From NCBI RefSeq assembly GCF_013282095.1, contig NZ_BLTJ01000002.1:186001-250000 (forward strand): a stretch of 64,000 nt of DNA, in the 5' to 3' direction. The notes beneath the pieces are model-generated. The model saw only the letters and a program-made list of their open reading frames with translations. It did not search any database and had not been told where the DNA came from. The stretch is from Enterocloster alcoholdehydrogenati (GTDB lineage Bacteria > Bacillota > Clostridia > Lachnospirales > Lachnospiraceae). How positions within the stretch are numbered: the first letter of the stretch is position 1; every line of letters starts with the position of its first letter. The position numbers and the translations under genes were made by a program. Shown here one piece after another: positions 43,693 to 51,745 of the stretch.

Positions 43693-44436
43693 CTATCTCC
43701 CCTGCTTATCTTCCTCGATCAGTATCCGCAGGCCTTCAATAGCCGTTTCCATGGCAGCCTGTAAATTCACTTTCTTATAGGCCATTACAGCAGATGCACG
43801 GCAGCCGCGGATGGATGATACAATAAAAATTGCGGCCGCTTCCATTTCTGAGCACATTACATTGGATTTTTCCCATGCAGCCCAGCGTTCCTTTACATAT
43901 GATCCATTAGGCATTGTATCCGGTTCGATTTCTCCATAAAACGCATCCTTGGAATGAGTGATACCCTCTGCGAAATTATATCCCAGTTTCTTTGCTGCCC
44001 GCGAAAGCGCATCTACCACATGGCGGTCGGCTACGGCCGGGTACGCCAGAGGAACATAGGAAATAGTCGTTCCCTCATCTCTGACTGCCGCTGTGTTAAT
44101 CACCCCGTTCAGAGACGTATCCCAAGATCTGGGGCATACCCTTCCCGAGGTGCCTACCCGAATAAAGGTATCTGCTCCGCAGCGGATTAGTTCTTCTACT
44201 ACAATGGCAGTGGATGGACTTCCCATTCCGGTGGAGGTCACTGAAACTTTTTCACCATTCAAGGTTCCTGTCCAGGTTTTGCACTCCCTGTTGTGGGCTA
44301 CCAGCTTTGCATCATCAAACATAGATGCAATGATATCCGTTCGAAAAGGATCGCCGGGAAGCAGAACATAACGCCCCACATCTCCTTCCTTACAATTTAT
44401 ATGGTACTGTTTTCCTTCTTCATTTAAAAACGGCAT
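43693..44436 (-). CDS. udp: Uridine phosphorylase-like nucleoside phosphorylase
   Basis: This 247-residue enzyme cleaves nucleosides with phosphate to base and (deoxy)ribose 1-phosphate. YVLLPGDPFRTDIIASMF (about residues 19-36) gives the phosphate-binding GDP-x-R motif, VTSTGMGSPSTAIVVEEL follows, and VGTSGRV and NVMCSEMEAAAIF (about residues 185-197) complete the active site. Closest motif pattern is uridine phosphorylase of the NP-I family; purine specificity cannot be excluded by eye. The ATG at 44436 follows CAGGAGGAA. The open frame runs to 44463, which would overlap the permease stop. Its product ribose 1-phosphate is not handled in this window, whereas deoxyribose 5-phosphate is, by DeoC. 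Confidence 0.88.
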   Translation of the reverse strand: MPFLNEEGKQYHINCKEGDVGRYVLLPGDPFRTDIIASMFDDAKLVAHNRECKTWTGTLNGEKVSVTSTGMGSPSTAIVVEELIRCGADTFIRVGTSGRVCPRSWDTSLNGVINTAAVRDEGTTISYVPLAYPAVADRHVVDALSRAAKKLGYNFAEGITHSKDAFYGEIEPDTMPNGSYVKERWAAWEKSNVMCSEMEAAAIFIVSSIRGCRASAVMAYKKVNLQAAMETAIEGLRILIEEDKQGR

Positions 44437-44459
44437 AGTATTCCTCCTGTAATTATATG

Positions 44460-45413
44460 TCATCTTGCACCTTTATCATATGGGATTCCGGACGCTCTGG
44501 GCGCCTGGGATCCTTTTGTATTGAACGCTAAAACGATCAGCGTTGCCAGATACGGAATCATTTTATAGACGCTGCTGGGAATCCCCAGATCAGCCAGCAC
44601 CGGAATACCGGAATAGGCAGATGAAATGGTTTTCATCATTCCAAAGAACAGGGCAGCCAGCATGATTTTTCCTGGTTTCCACTGACCAAAAATCAATACT
44701 GCCAGAGCAAGAAACCCGTAACCGGACACAGATGCATTAAAGCTTGTGGAGGTTGGTATCACATATACCAGGCCGCCGATCCCAGCCAATGCACCGGAAA
44801 TCAACACTCCCATATATCTCATCCTGTATACGCTGATACCTACAGAAGCGGCCGCCTGGGGATGTTCCCCGCAGGAACGAAGCCTGAGCCCAAATCTCGT
44901 TTTATACAATACCACACAGGATACTGCCAGAATCAGGATCCCAAGATATGTAGTAATATACGCATTCTGGAAAAACATTTCTCCAATGACCGGAATATCG
45001 CCCAGAATCGGAACCTTTTCGATACGGAACTGGTTTTCAAAGGGGATCTGCTGTACATTGCGGATTACGCGTGCCACAAAAACTGCGAAAGCGGGAGCAA
45101 ACATATTGATTGCCGTTCCGCTGATACTCTGATTGGCTTTCATATTAACAGATGCGTAGGCATGAACCAGAGATATTACCATACCTGTTGCCGTTGAAAT
45201 CAGGAGGGCAATAAGTAAAATGGGCTGTCCGGGAAGAACCTCCTGAAACAGGTTGATAAACAAAATTCCCGTAAAACCTCCCAGTACCATAATTCCTTCC
45301 AGCGCAATGTTAATTACACCGCTTCGCTCACAGAACATTCCTCCCAGTGCAACGATCAGCAGAGGGATTGAAAAAAGCATCATTTGCTGCACCAGAAAAT
45401 ATAACAGACTCAT
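44460..45413 (-). CDS. Nucleoside ABC transporter permease (NupQ/YufQ-like)
   Basis: This 317-residue integral membrane subunit of a BMP-family importer has about eight to ten hydrophobic segments. LIVALGGMFCERSGVINIALEG (in part, residues 19-38) is the typical branched-chain-permease-like signature, and GLRLRSCGEHPQAAASVGI (about residues 174-192) the ATPase-coupling loop. It is the second permease of the complex, following the other by 14 bases, and precedes uridine phosphorylase by 23 bases. Confidence 0.92.
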   Translation of the reverse strand: MSLLYFLVQQMMLFSIPLLIVALGGMFCERSGVINIALEGIMVLGGFTGILFINLFQEVLPGQPILLIALLISTATGMVISLVHAYASVNMKANQSISGTAINMFAPAFAVFVARVIRNVQQIPFENQFRIEKVPILGDIPVIGEMFFQNAYITTYLGILILAVSCVVLYKTRFGLRLRSCGEHPQAAASVGISVYRMRYMGVLISGALAGIGGLVYVIPTSTSFNASVSGYGFLALAVLIFGQWKPGKIMLAALFFGMMKTISSAYSGIPVLADLGIPSSVYKMIPYLATLIVLAFNTKGSQAPRASGIPYDKGAR

Positions 45414-45427
45414 TTTTCATTCTCCTC

Positions 45428-46519
45428 TCATTTTGACTGATCCGCTGTTTTTTTTAGGAGTTTTTTGATCACACCCTGGAATACAAGAGCAAAGGCGCTG
45501 AAATAGATGATCACGGAAATAATAATATCGATTACTTCCGGTACAAAATTATACAGCTGCATCTGATCTCCTCCTACTTTCAAGTATGCAATAAACGCGC
45601 CGGAAAAGATAATTCCTACTGGATGGTTCATTGCCAAAAGCGCTACAGGAATACCGTTAAATCCCTCAGCTGCCAATGTATCCACTACCTCAATCCCATT
45701 TCCGGAACCGGCCAGATACAAAAGACCTCCTCCAAGCCCTGCCAGCGCCCCGGCAATCGCCATAGATGACACTATATTTCTTTTCTCATTCATACCCGCA
45801 TACCGGCCTGCTTCACTGTTGTAACCACAGGCTTTTAATTCATATCCGAATACGGTCTTTTGAAGGATAACAAAAATTGCGATGCCTGCCAATACCGCGA
45901 TTATAAAGCCTGCATTTGCGCTTGAAGGACGGTTATGGTAGCGAAACAGAAGATCAAATCCCATTTTAGGAAGGACGGCCGTATCTGCCACTGGAAGAGA
46001 CTGGCTCTGGAGAGGATCGTAGATCAGCCCGCTTACAAGAGCATTTACCGTATACATTCCGATATAGTTCATCATGATACAGCCAATAACCACATTTACA
46101 TTGCGGAATGCCTTTAACACACCGGGAACCATTCCCCAAAGTGCGCCGCAGACCGTCGCGGCCATGAGAGCTGCGATCCAATGGAAGGCTCCCGGAAGAA
46201 ATGTGCACCGTACGCCCACAAATACTGCAGCAAATGCACCTACAATAAACTGCCCCGATGCTCCAATATTAAACAGGCCGGTTTTGCTTGCAAATCCCAC
46301 CGACAGACCGGTCATGATCAGCGGTGTCGCGTAATAAAGTACCTGCCCCACATTCTTCATATTAGACACACCGCCAAACAGGATTGCCGCAAATCCATTG
46401 GAGGCCTGAGACGGGTTGCTTATGACTAATATTACCAGCCCCACAAACATTCCCAAAAGGATTGCCATGACAGAGGCTAAAAAACTTGAAACGCCTGATG
46501 GAAAAGTTTTTCTTTTCAC
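45428..46519 (-). CDS. Nucleoside ABC transporter permease (NupP/YufP-like)
   Basis: This 363-residue permease has an N-terminal membrane anchor (LASVMAILLGMFVGLVILVIS) and several further hydrophobic helices. FASKTGLFNIGASGQFIVGAF (in part, about residues 76-94) is the family signature, and GYELKACGYNSEAGRYAGM (about residues 221-239) the coupling loop. It pairs with the following permease in the nucleoside importer. Only three bases separate it from the ATPase gene, showing tight co-expression. Confidence 0.92.
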   Translation of the reverse strand: MKRKTFPSGVSSFLASVMAILLGMFVGLVILVISNPSQASNGFAAILFGGVSNMKNVGQVLYYATPLIMTGLSVGFASKTGLFNIGASGQFIVGAFAAVFVGVRCTFLPGAFHWIAALMAATVCGALWGMVPGVLKAFRNVNVVIGCIMMNYIGMYTVNALVSGLIYDPLQSQSLPVADTAVLPKMGFDLLFRYHNRPSSANAGFIIAVLAGIAIFVILQKTVFGYELKACGYNSEAGRYAGMNEKRNIVSSMAIAGALAGLGGGLLYLAGSGNGIEVVDTLAAEGFNGIPVALLAMNHPVGIIFSGAFIAYLKVGGDQMQLYNFVPEVIDIIISVIIYFSAFALVFQGVIKKLLKKTADQSK

Positions 46520-46522
46520 CTT

Positions 46523-48043
46523 TTACTCCCTCCTTTTAGACCCTGCCATATAGAGTCCCAGTTCCTGTACTGTCACATCTTCCGGTCTCAGATCGGCAAC
46601 GATCTCACCTTCATACATAACAAGAATACGGTCACTGATGCTCATTACCTCATCCAGTTCCAGAGATACAAGCAGAACTGCCTTTTTTGCCTTTTTCTGC
46701 GCCGCCAGCTGATTGTGAATATATTCGATTGCACCCACGTCCAGTCCTCTGGTAGGCTGGACGGCAATCAAAAGTTCCGGATTTCTGTCTATCTCTCTGG
46801 CTATAATAATCTTCTGCTGATTCCCACCGGACATACTTCTTGCAATCGTCTTTCCTCCCTGTCCGCATCGGATGTCAAAGCCTTTGATCAGGCCATCAGC
46901 AAACTTATAAATTTCCCGTTCCTTTAAAAATCCATGCTTTTGGAAACGCTTATCAAAATAACTCTGAAGAACCGTGTTGTATGCTAGATCATAATCCAGC
47001 ACGAGACCATGCTTATGACGATCCTCTGGAATGTGGCCGAGACCGTGGGTGTTGCGTTCACGAATACTCATATGAGTAAAGTCCTGTCCGGCAACATGAA
47101 TGGATCCGCTCTCTGACGGCATAAGTCCGGTCAGTGCATATACCAGCTCGCTTTGTCCATTTCCATCAATTCCAGCGATACAGACTATTTCCCCCTCTTT
47201 TACATCAAAAGACACATGGTTGACAGACAATTTTCCGCTGAATGAGTTCCTGACGCTTAAATCCTTCACGGAAAGCACACATTTGCCCGGATGGTACTCT
47301 CCCTTGTCAATATGCAGATTGACCTTTCTTCCCACCATCATCTCGGACATTTCCTCTTTGCTGGCAGAAGCCACATCCACCGTTCCTACATATCTTCCCT
47401 TTCTCAGCACGGTACACCGATTGGCAGCTTCCTTGATCTCATTGAGCTTATGGGTAATAAACAGAATGGATTTCCCCTCTTCTGCCAGATTTTTCATAAC
47501 TTTAATCAGTTCTTCGATCTCCTGGGGCGTTAATACTGCAGTAGGCTCATCAAAAATCAGGATTTCGTTCTCACGATAGAGCATTTTGAGAATCTCCACT
47601 CTCTGCTGCATTCCTACAGTAATATCAGAAATCAGTGCATCCGGTTCAATTTTTAAGCCATATTTTTCAGAAAGCTCCATCACCTTCTTACGGGCCTCAT
47701 CCATCTTTAAAAACCCTTTATTTGTACTTTCTACCCCAAGAATGACATTTTCCAGAACCGTGAAATTATGCACTAACTTAAAATGCTGATGAACCATTCC
47801 AATCCCCAGCTTATTGGCATCATTCGGATTTTTAATATGTACGGTCTGCCCGTTCTTTCGTATTTCCCCAGCTTCCGGCTGATACATTCCAAACAGCACG
47901 CTCATCAGCGTGGACTTACCCGCGCCATTTTCTCCCAGCAGCGCATGAATCTCGCCCCGTGCCAGCTGAAGCGTTACATTATCATTTGCGACTATTCCCG
48001 GAAATTCCTTTCGGATTCCCACCATCTCGATTACATATTCCAT
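46523..48043 (-). CDS. Nucleoside ABC transporter ATPase with two nucleotide-binding domains (NupO/YufO-like)
   Basis: This 506-residue protein carries two ABC domains. The first has ALLGENGAGKSTLMSVLFG (about residues 34-52), a signature at ITVGMQQRVEILKML and Walker B ILIFDEPTAVLTP. The second has a degenerate Walker A (CIAGIDGNGQSELVYALTG, about residues 283-301), signature RSMSGGNQQKIIIAREI and ATRGLD-like PTRGLD. This asymmetry is normal for ATPases of sugar and BMP-type nucleoside importers. It follows the substrate-binding lipoprotein by 30 bases. Confidence 0.93.
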   Translation of the reverse strand: MEYVIEMVGIRKEFPGIVANDNVTLQLARGEIHALLGENGAGKSTLMSVLFGMYQPEAGEIRKNGQTVHIKNPNDANKLGIGMVHQHFKLVHNFTVLENVILGVESTNKGFLKMDEARKKVMELSEKYGLKIEPDALISDITVGMQQRVEILKMLYRENEILIFDEPTAVLTPQEIEELIKVMKNLAEEGKSILFITHKLNEIKEAANRCTVLRKGRYVGTVDVASASKEEMSEMMVGRKVNLHIDKGEYHPGKCVLSVKDLSVRNSFSGKLSVNHVSFDVKEGEIVCIAGIDGNGQSELVYALTGLMPSESGSIHVAGQDFTHMSIRERNTHGLGHIPEDRHKHGLVLDYDLAYNTVLQSYFDKRFQKHGFLKEREIYKFADGLIKGFDIRCGQGGKTIARSMSGGNQQKIIIAREIDRNPELLIAVQPTRGLDVGAIEYIHNQLAAQKKAKKAVLLVSLELDEVMSISDRILVMYEGEIVADLRPEDVTVQELGLYMAGSKRRE

Positions 48044-48073
48044 TTTCTCTCCCGCCTTTATGTATGACGTCTT

Positions 48074-49198
48074 TTACTTTACTTCTGTCACCTGAATCGT
48101 TCCATCAAAAATCTGATCCAGCGTATAGGAAGTTCCGCCCTCGTCTACATCACGCAGAGGCTTATATGTACCATCAGCCAGTTTCTTGTATACTTCATCG
48201 TAATTTTCCTGAATGAAGGTTTTAAAGCGTGAAGTTTCCATGGGAAGCTCTATCCCCTGATTGGATGCATCCATCACAATATTCTGTCCGCCGGGGAATG
48301 AACCGCTGTAAGCCTGATCAAGCATCTGATACACAGTCCCGCTCAAATCCTTCATAGAAGAAGTGACAACTGTCTCCGACTCCTGAGCCCAGTCAATATC
48401 AACGCCAATGGTCTTTCCAAAACCGGAGGCGTCGGCTGCCGCCATCACAGACTGTCCTACGCCGGAACCGCAGGCAAAAATAATTTCTGTACCATTCTGA
48501 TACCAGGTTGCCGCCAGGGTCTGAGTCTCAGGTGTTGCATCAAATGTCCCTGTATAATAGTAATTCATCCGCACATCTGACACCCCTCGTTCCTTTGCCG
48601 CCGCCTCTGCTCCCTGAATAAAGCCATAGCCGTAGCGTACAACTGCCGGGGTGGCTACTCCGCCCATAAAGCCCAGATTCCTGTACCCGTCTGTTACAGC
48701 CGCATATCCTGCCAGGAAACCAGCCTGCTCCTCCGCATACTGAATCCCCACCGCATTTTCGGCCGTCTTTGTTTCCTTTCCGTCGCCCGGAACGCCATCC
48801 AGCAAAATAAATTTAAGTTCTGGCCATGTGTCCTGAGCAATATACATCGCTTCTGTAAAGCGGAATCCGGGAGCTACGATTATCTTCGCCCCACCCTCAA
48901 TCGCCAGTTCCATGGCTGAGAGATATGCATCTGTAGTTTTTTCTACCGGTTTATAATATTTGTAAGAAATCCCTTTCTCTTCACCGTATAGCTTTACGCC
49001 CTCATAGGTTCCCTGATTAAATCCCCGGTCATCAATGGTTCCTCCGTCAGCAATCATGGCGATCTCTGCTCCCCCGTTACCTGCGTCATCTGCAAAAGAG
49101 CTGTCTGCTTCGCCTCCCGCAGAACCGCATCCTGCCGCTACAAGTACCACAACTGCTGCCAACATTGCCGTGCTGATTTTCTTCATCATTTTTCTCAT
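48074..49198 (-). CDS. BMP-family nucleoside-binding lipoprotein
   Basis: This is a 374-residue substrate-binding lipoprotein for the importer encoded downstream. MRKMMKKISTAMLAAVVVLV is the signal peptide, with lipobox VAAGC and the lipidated cysteine at residue 24. IAMIADGGTIDDRGFNQGTY (about residues 46-65) marks the BMP/TmpC-PnrA family, which binds purine and pyrimidine nucleosides. GFMGGVATPAVVRYGYGFIQG follows at about 175. The ATG at 49198 is preceded by AAGGAGAAGG. An operon start just after deoC ties uptake to deoxyribose metabolism. Confidence 0.94.
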   Translation of the reverse strand: MRKMMKKISTAMLAAVVVLVAAGCGSAGGEADSSFADDAGNGGAEIAMIADGGTIDDRGFNQGTYEGVKLYGEEKGISYKYYKPVEKTTDAYLSAMELAIEGGAKIIVAPGFRFTEAMYIAQDTWPELKFILLDGVPGDGKETKTAENAVGIQYAEEQAGFLAGYAAVTDGYRNLGFMGGVATPAVVRYGYGFIQGAEAAAKERGVSDVRMNYYYTGTFDATPETQTLAATWYQNGTEIIFACGSGVGQSVMAAADASGFGKTIGVDIDWAQESETVVTSSMKDLSGTVYQMLDQAYSGSFPGGQNIVMDASNQGIELPMETSRFKTFIQENYDEVYKKLADGTYKPLRDVDEGGTSYTLDQIFDGTIQVTEVK

Positions 49199-49246
49199 GA
49201 TCCTTCTCCTTGTATGTAAACCTTCCCACTTTGTAGCTTATTTGTT

Positions 49247-49900
49247 TTACTGCCCCTTACTCAGGATATGAATAGCTGAACTGGTCCCAATCCGGCTGCA
49301 GCCTTCTTTAAGGAACTGTTCTAAGTCCTCTCTTGTCCTTACGCCGCCGGCTGCCTTCATCTTCACCTGCCCTGTCAGATGCTTCTTAAAAAGACGAATG
49401 TCCTCCATGGTTGCTCCCGCGGTTCCAAAACCGGTAGAGGTCTTAATATAATCAGCTCCGCCTTCTGATACACATCTGCACAGCCGGATCTTTTCTTCTT
49501 CCGTCAAATAGCACGTTTCGATAATTACCTTTAAAATCTTATCTCCCGCGGCTTTTTTGAGAATGGCTATTTCCTCTGTAACACGGTCAAAGTCTCCATT
49601 TTTCACATCCCCCAGATTGACTACCATATCTACCTCGCAGGCCCCTTCTGAAACTGCCTGCTCCGTTTCTGCCTTCTTTACTTCCGTGGTATTATATCCC
49701 AGTGGAAAACCAATTACTGTACAGATAGCCAGCTTGTCCCCATATGCCTCATAAACCCTTTTTACATAAGAAGGCGGGATACATACAGAAGCCATGTGAT
49801 ATTGAATTGCTTCCTCACATAAGATCTGAATCTGTTCCCAGTCAGATACTGCTTTTAAAAGTGTGTGATCGATGTGCTGATAGATAAATGCTGTTTCCAT
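49247..49900 (-). CDS. deoC: Deoxyribose-phosphate aldolase
   Basis: This 217-residue class I aldolase cleaves 2-deoxyribose 5-phosphate to acetaldehyde and glyceraldehyde 3-phosphate. IDHTLLKAVSDWEQI (about residues 10-24), the region ILKVIIETCYLTEEE with the Schiff-base lysine (about residues 139-153), and ADYIKTSTGFGTAGAT (about 165-180) are diagnostic. AAGGVRTREDLEQFLKEGCSRIG ends the barrel. The ATG follows GGAGGACTT. First gene of the operon that continues through the importer and base-modifying enzymes; deoxynucleoside breakdown would feed it via a phosphopentomutase not seen here. Confidence 0.96.
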   Translation of the reverse strand: METAFIYQHIDHTLLKAVSDWEQIQILCEEAIQYHMASVCIPPSYVKRVYEAYGDKLAICTVIGFPLGYNTTEVKKAETEQAVSEGACEVDMVVNLGDVKNGDFDRVTEEIAILKKAAGDKILKVIIETCYLTEEEKIRLCRCVSEGGADYIKTSTGFGTAGATMEDIRLFKKHLTGQVKMKAAGGVRTREDLEQFLKEGCSRIGTSSAIHILSKGQ

Positions 49901-50031
49901 AAGTCCTCCATACTGATTGTTTGATTAACAGGTTTCCATTTGTTTTCAAAAACAATATATTCCAAAAAGCACATACTGGGCTGCGCTTTCTTGGTTTCGT
50001 GCCCTTCAGAATAGATATCTGCCATATTAAA

Positions 50032-50062
50032 CAAAAAAAGCCAACCGAAACGGCTGGCTTTT
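50032..50062 (-). terminator. Intrinsic terminator in the deoC leader
   Basis: On the minus strand AAAAGCCAGCC pairs with GGTTGGCTTTT, followed by a run of seven Ts and a G. It begins only about 35 bases after the predicted transcript start and lies 130 bases before deoC, so it would cut most transcripts unless relieved: a likely attenuator. Confidence 0.75.
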
Positions 50063-50068
50063 AGGCTC

Positions 50069-50088
50069 ATCAACGTTATATGTTTGAT
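50069..50088. promoter_or_regulatory. Imperfect 20-base inverted repeat at the deoC operon start
   Basis: ATCAACGTTATATGTTTGAT has arms ATCAAC and GTTTGAT-type with one mismatch. It sits from roughly +9 to +28 of the predicted transcript, between promoter and leader terminator, and may be a repressor operator for the nucleoside operon. Confidence 0.45.
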
Positions 50089-50103
50089 ATTTAATTTATA
50101 TAG

Positions 50104-50132
50104 ATTGTAGCAAGTTATTGCATTTTTGTCAA
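50104..50132 (-). promoter_or_regulatory. Near-consensus promoter of the nucleoside operon
   Basis: TTGACA (50127-50132) and TACAAT (50104-50109) are exactly 17 bases apart on the minus strand. Transcription should begin near 50097, giving a leader of nearly 200 bases before deoC. Confidence 0.8.
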
Positions 50133-50227
50133 TTAAATCCCGTAATTTTGTGTATTTTTGTCATTTGTTACAATCAGGGGTTTTTTTCTTATCTTTCCAT
50201 TCGGAGTCCTATCCCTGGTTTTGCCTA

Positions 50228-50256
50228 TATAAAACTGCTGTTTTGCAGTTTTATAC
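50228..50256 (-). terminator. Terminator of the histidine phosphatase gene
   Basis: ATAAAACTGC pairs with GCAGTTTTAT around a six-base loop shortly after the stop at 50277. The U-rich part is inside the stem (TTTTAT). It separates this unit from the deoC promoter. Confidence 0.6.
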
Positions 50257-50276
50257 TTTATCCTTTCATTTCCATA

Positions 50277-50906
50277 TTATTCGGTAAAATTGCACAAAAA
50301 TCTTAAATGCCCGCACTCATCAAACCCAGTCAGCCGGATCTCGCCTGTTTCCGGCTGGTACTCAAAGGTAGTGATGCTCGCATTATGTACTACCCGTTCC
50401 CCTCCACCATCCTCGCCGCTGCCCTTTAGCAGCTGCTCCATAAAATGGGCCAGCAGTCCGCCATGAGACACGATAGCCGTATCGCCCTTCATCCGGCTTC
50501 TGATCCAATCCCAGGCGGCCGCACAACGGGCGTCCACCTGGGCCACGGTCTCCCCTCCGGGAGGCGCTACCTCTGCCGGACGATCCCACCAGGCTTTGTA
50601 GCGGTCCCCATCTTTTTTTAGGAGTTCTTTCGCCGTCTTTCCTTCCCAATCTCCGTAGTTAATCTCCATTAGCCAGGGCAGGGTCACAACGGGAATGGGA
50701 CGGTCTCCTGCTACAGCGCCGGCGGTTGCATAGGCTCTGATCTGCGGACTGGTGTAGATAGCGTCCAGCTTCTTTTCCTTCATAGCCTGTGTAAGACAAC
50801 GGGCCTGGGCGCGTCCGGTATCATTTAAGGGGATATCCTGCTGCCCCTGTATCCTCTGCTCAATATTCCAGTCTGTCTGGCCATGGCGTATCAGATATAG
50901 CTTCAT
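50277..50906 (-). CDS. Histidine phosphatase superfamily protein (phosphoglycerate-mutase-like)
   Basis: This 209-residue phosphatase has the catalytic histidine in YLIRHGQTDWNIEQRIQGQ (residues 4-22), the acid residue in EINYGDWEGKTAKEL (about residues 82-96) and the second histidine in TAIVSHGGLLAHFMEQLL (about residues 147-164). Such enzymes include cofactor-dependent mutases, CobC phosphatase and broad-specificity phosphatases; size and motifs do not decide. CobC would fit the cobalamin locus, but it is 30 kb away and next to unrelated genes. It follows the sigma-like gene by 11 bases and is likely co-transcribed. Confidence 0.88.
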   Translation of the reverse strand: MKLYLIRHGQTDWNIEQRIQGQQDIPLNDTGRAQARCLTQAMKEKKLDAIYTSPQIRAYATAGAVAGDRPIPVVTLPWLMEINYGDWEGKTAKELLKKDGDRYKAWWDRPAEVAPPGGETVAQVDARCAAAWDWIRSRMKGDTAIVSHGGLLAHFMEQLLKGSGEDGGGERVVHNASITTFEYQPETGEIRLTGFDECGHLRFLCNFTE

Positions 50907-50917
50907 CTGTTTTTCTC

Positions 50918-51568
50918 CTAACTGTTAAGATCCCAGCCGTCCCGCATAGGGTCATAACCAGCGGGCCGTCTCCCGCTTCTGCCGTATCCGTCCCTGCGGG
51001 GAATAAAGGAAGGCTCTGCCTCATCCTCTTCACCGCCGTCAGAAGCCGCGGCACCTTCGCCGTTGACCGTAAGGGCATCCAAGGCCAGTTTCATAATCTC
51101 CTTGATCTCATCCGGCGTCATTTTCATCTTCTCTGCCAATTCATCCACAGTTGCTTCACGGCCCAGCTCCTTTGCCATGACCTGGGATACGGTTTGAAGG
51201 ACATTCACTCTGGCTGCCATATTTTCCTCAACCTCAGCTTCTGCCCTCTGCTCTTCAAGAGCAGCTTCTATCCCCTGGCGGATCCGTTCTTCCAGGACTT
51301 CCCGCCAGTTCCGGCTGCCGTCATACTCCGCCGCCGCCATCATCAGCGCCATATTTGCCTCCTGAACCAGATCGGAAACAGGAAGCTCCCTTCCCTCATA
51401 CTCCCTGGCAAATCCAAGGGCCGCCGCCAGATATCCTTCTACCAGCCTGTTTCTGGCCTCCTTCTCTCCCCTGGCTGCGGATGCCAGGACAGCTCTCTCT
51501 TCTTCATGATCCAGAGGACGGATCTGCTCCATTTCCTCCAGATACATTTCATAAAAATTCTCTGCCAT
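50918..51568 (-). CDS. Sigma-70-like protein with regions 1.2-3 but no region 4
   Basis: This 216-residue protein begins MYLEEMEQIRPLDHEEERAV (from residue 8), like sigma region 1.2. GEKEARNRLVEGYLAAALGFA and LVQEANMALMMAAAEYDGS (about residues 66-84) match region 2 (core-binding consensus N-L-x-L-I-x-E-G-N-x-G-L-M-x-A-x-x-x-F-D). Region 3 follows: VSQVMAKELGREATVDELAEKM (in part), MTPDEIKEIMKLA. The promoter-melting segment normally rich in aromatic and tryptophan residues is altered (NWREVLEERIRQGI), and no region 4 exists; an acidic stretch and glycine/arginine tail end the protein. It may bind RNA polymerase without recognising a -35 box (inference). It has its own promoter at 51616-51644. 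Confidence 0.75.
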   Translation of the reverse strand: MAENFYEMYLEEMEQIRPLDHEEERAVLASAARGEKEARNRLVEGYLAAALGFAREYEGRELPVSDLVQEANMALMMAAAEYDGSRNWREVLEERIRQGIEAALEEQRAEAEVEENMAARVNVLQTVSQVMAKELGREATVDELAEKMKMTPDEIKEIMKLALDALTVNGEGAAASDGGEEDEAEPSFIPRRDGYGRSGRRPAGYDPMRDGWDLNS

Positions 51569-51615
51569 AAATGTTTTCTTTCCTTCTTTAAAAAAATACA
51601 GTTTCCTGTTTATTA

Positions 51616-51644
51616 AGAATAGTCGATCCTCCGCTTTAAGTCAA
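51616..51644 (-). promoter_or_regulatory. Promoter of the sigma-like gene
   Basis: TTGACT (51639-51644) and TATTCT (51616-51621) are spaced by 17 bases on the minus strand, about 48 bases ahead of the ATG. It is divergent from the LysR promoter. Confidence 0.6.
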
Positions 51645-51689
51645 GTCCTCCGATCCCCCGGTTCATCTGGTACCCAACCAGAATACCGC

Positions 51690-51718
51690 TTTACAAAGCT
51701 GCTTAAAACTGTTAATAT
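51690..51718 (+). promoter_or_regulatory. Promoter of the LysR-family gene
   Basis: TTTACA (51690-51695) and TAATAT (51713-51718) are 17 bases apart on the plus strand. AAGGAGG follows before the ATG at 51746. Confidence 0.6.
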
Positions 51719-51745
51719 AGAAGCAGTTATAAGGAGGACTTAATA

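Noticed and set aside
49855-50073. 72-codon minus-strand frame overlapping the deoC start
   Set aside because: Its first codons are the leader terminator stem, it has no proper ribosome site and its end runs into deoC in another frame.
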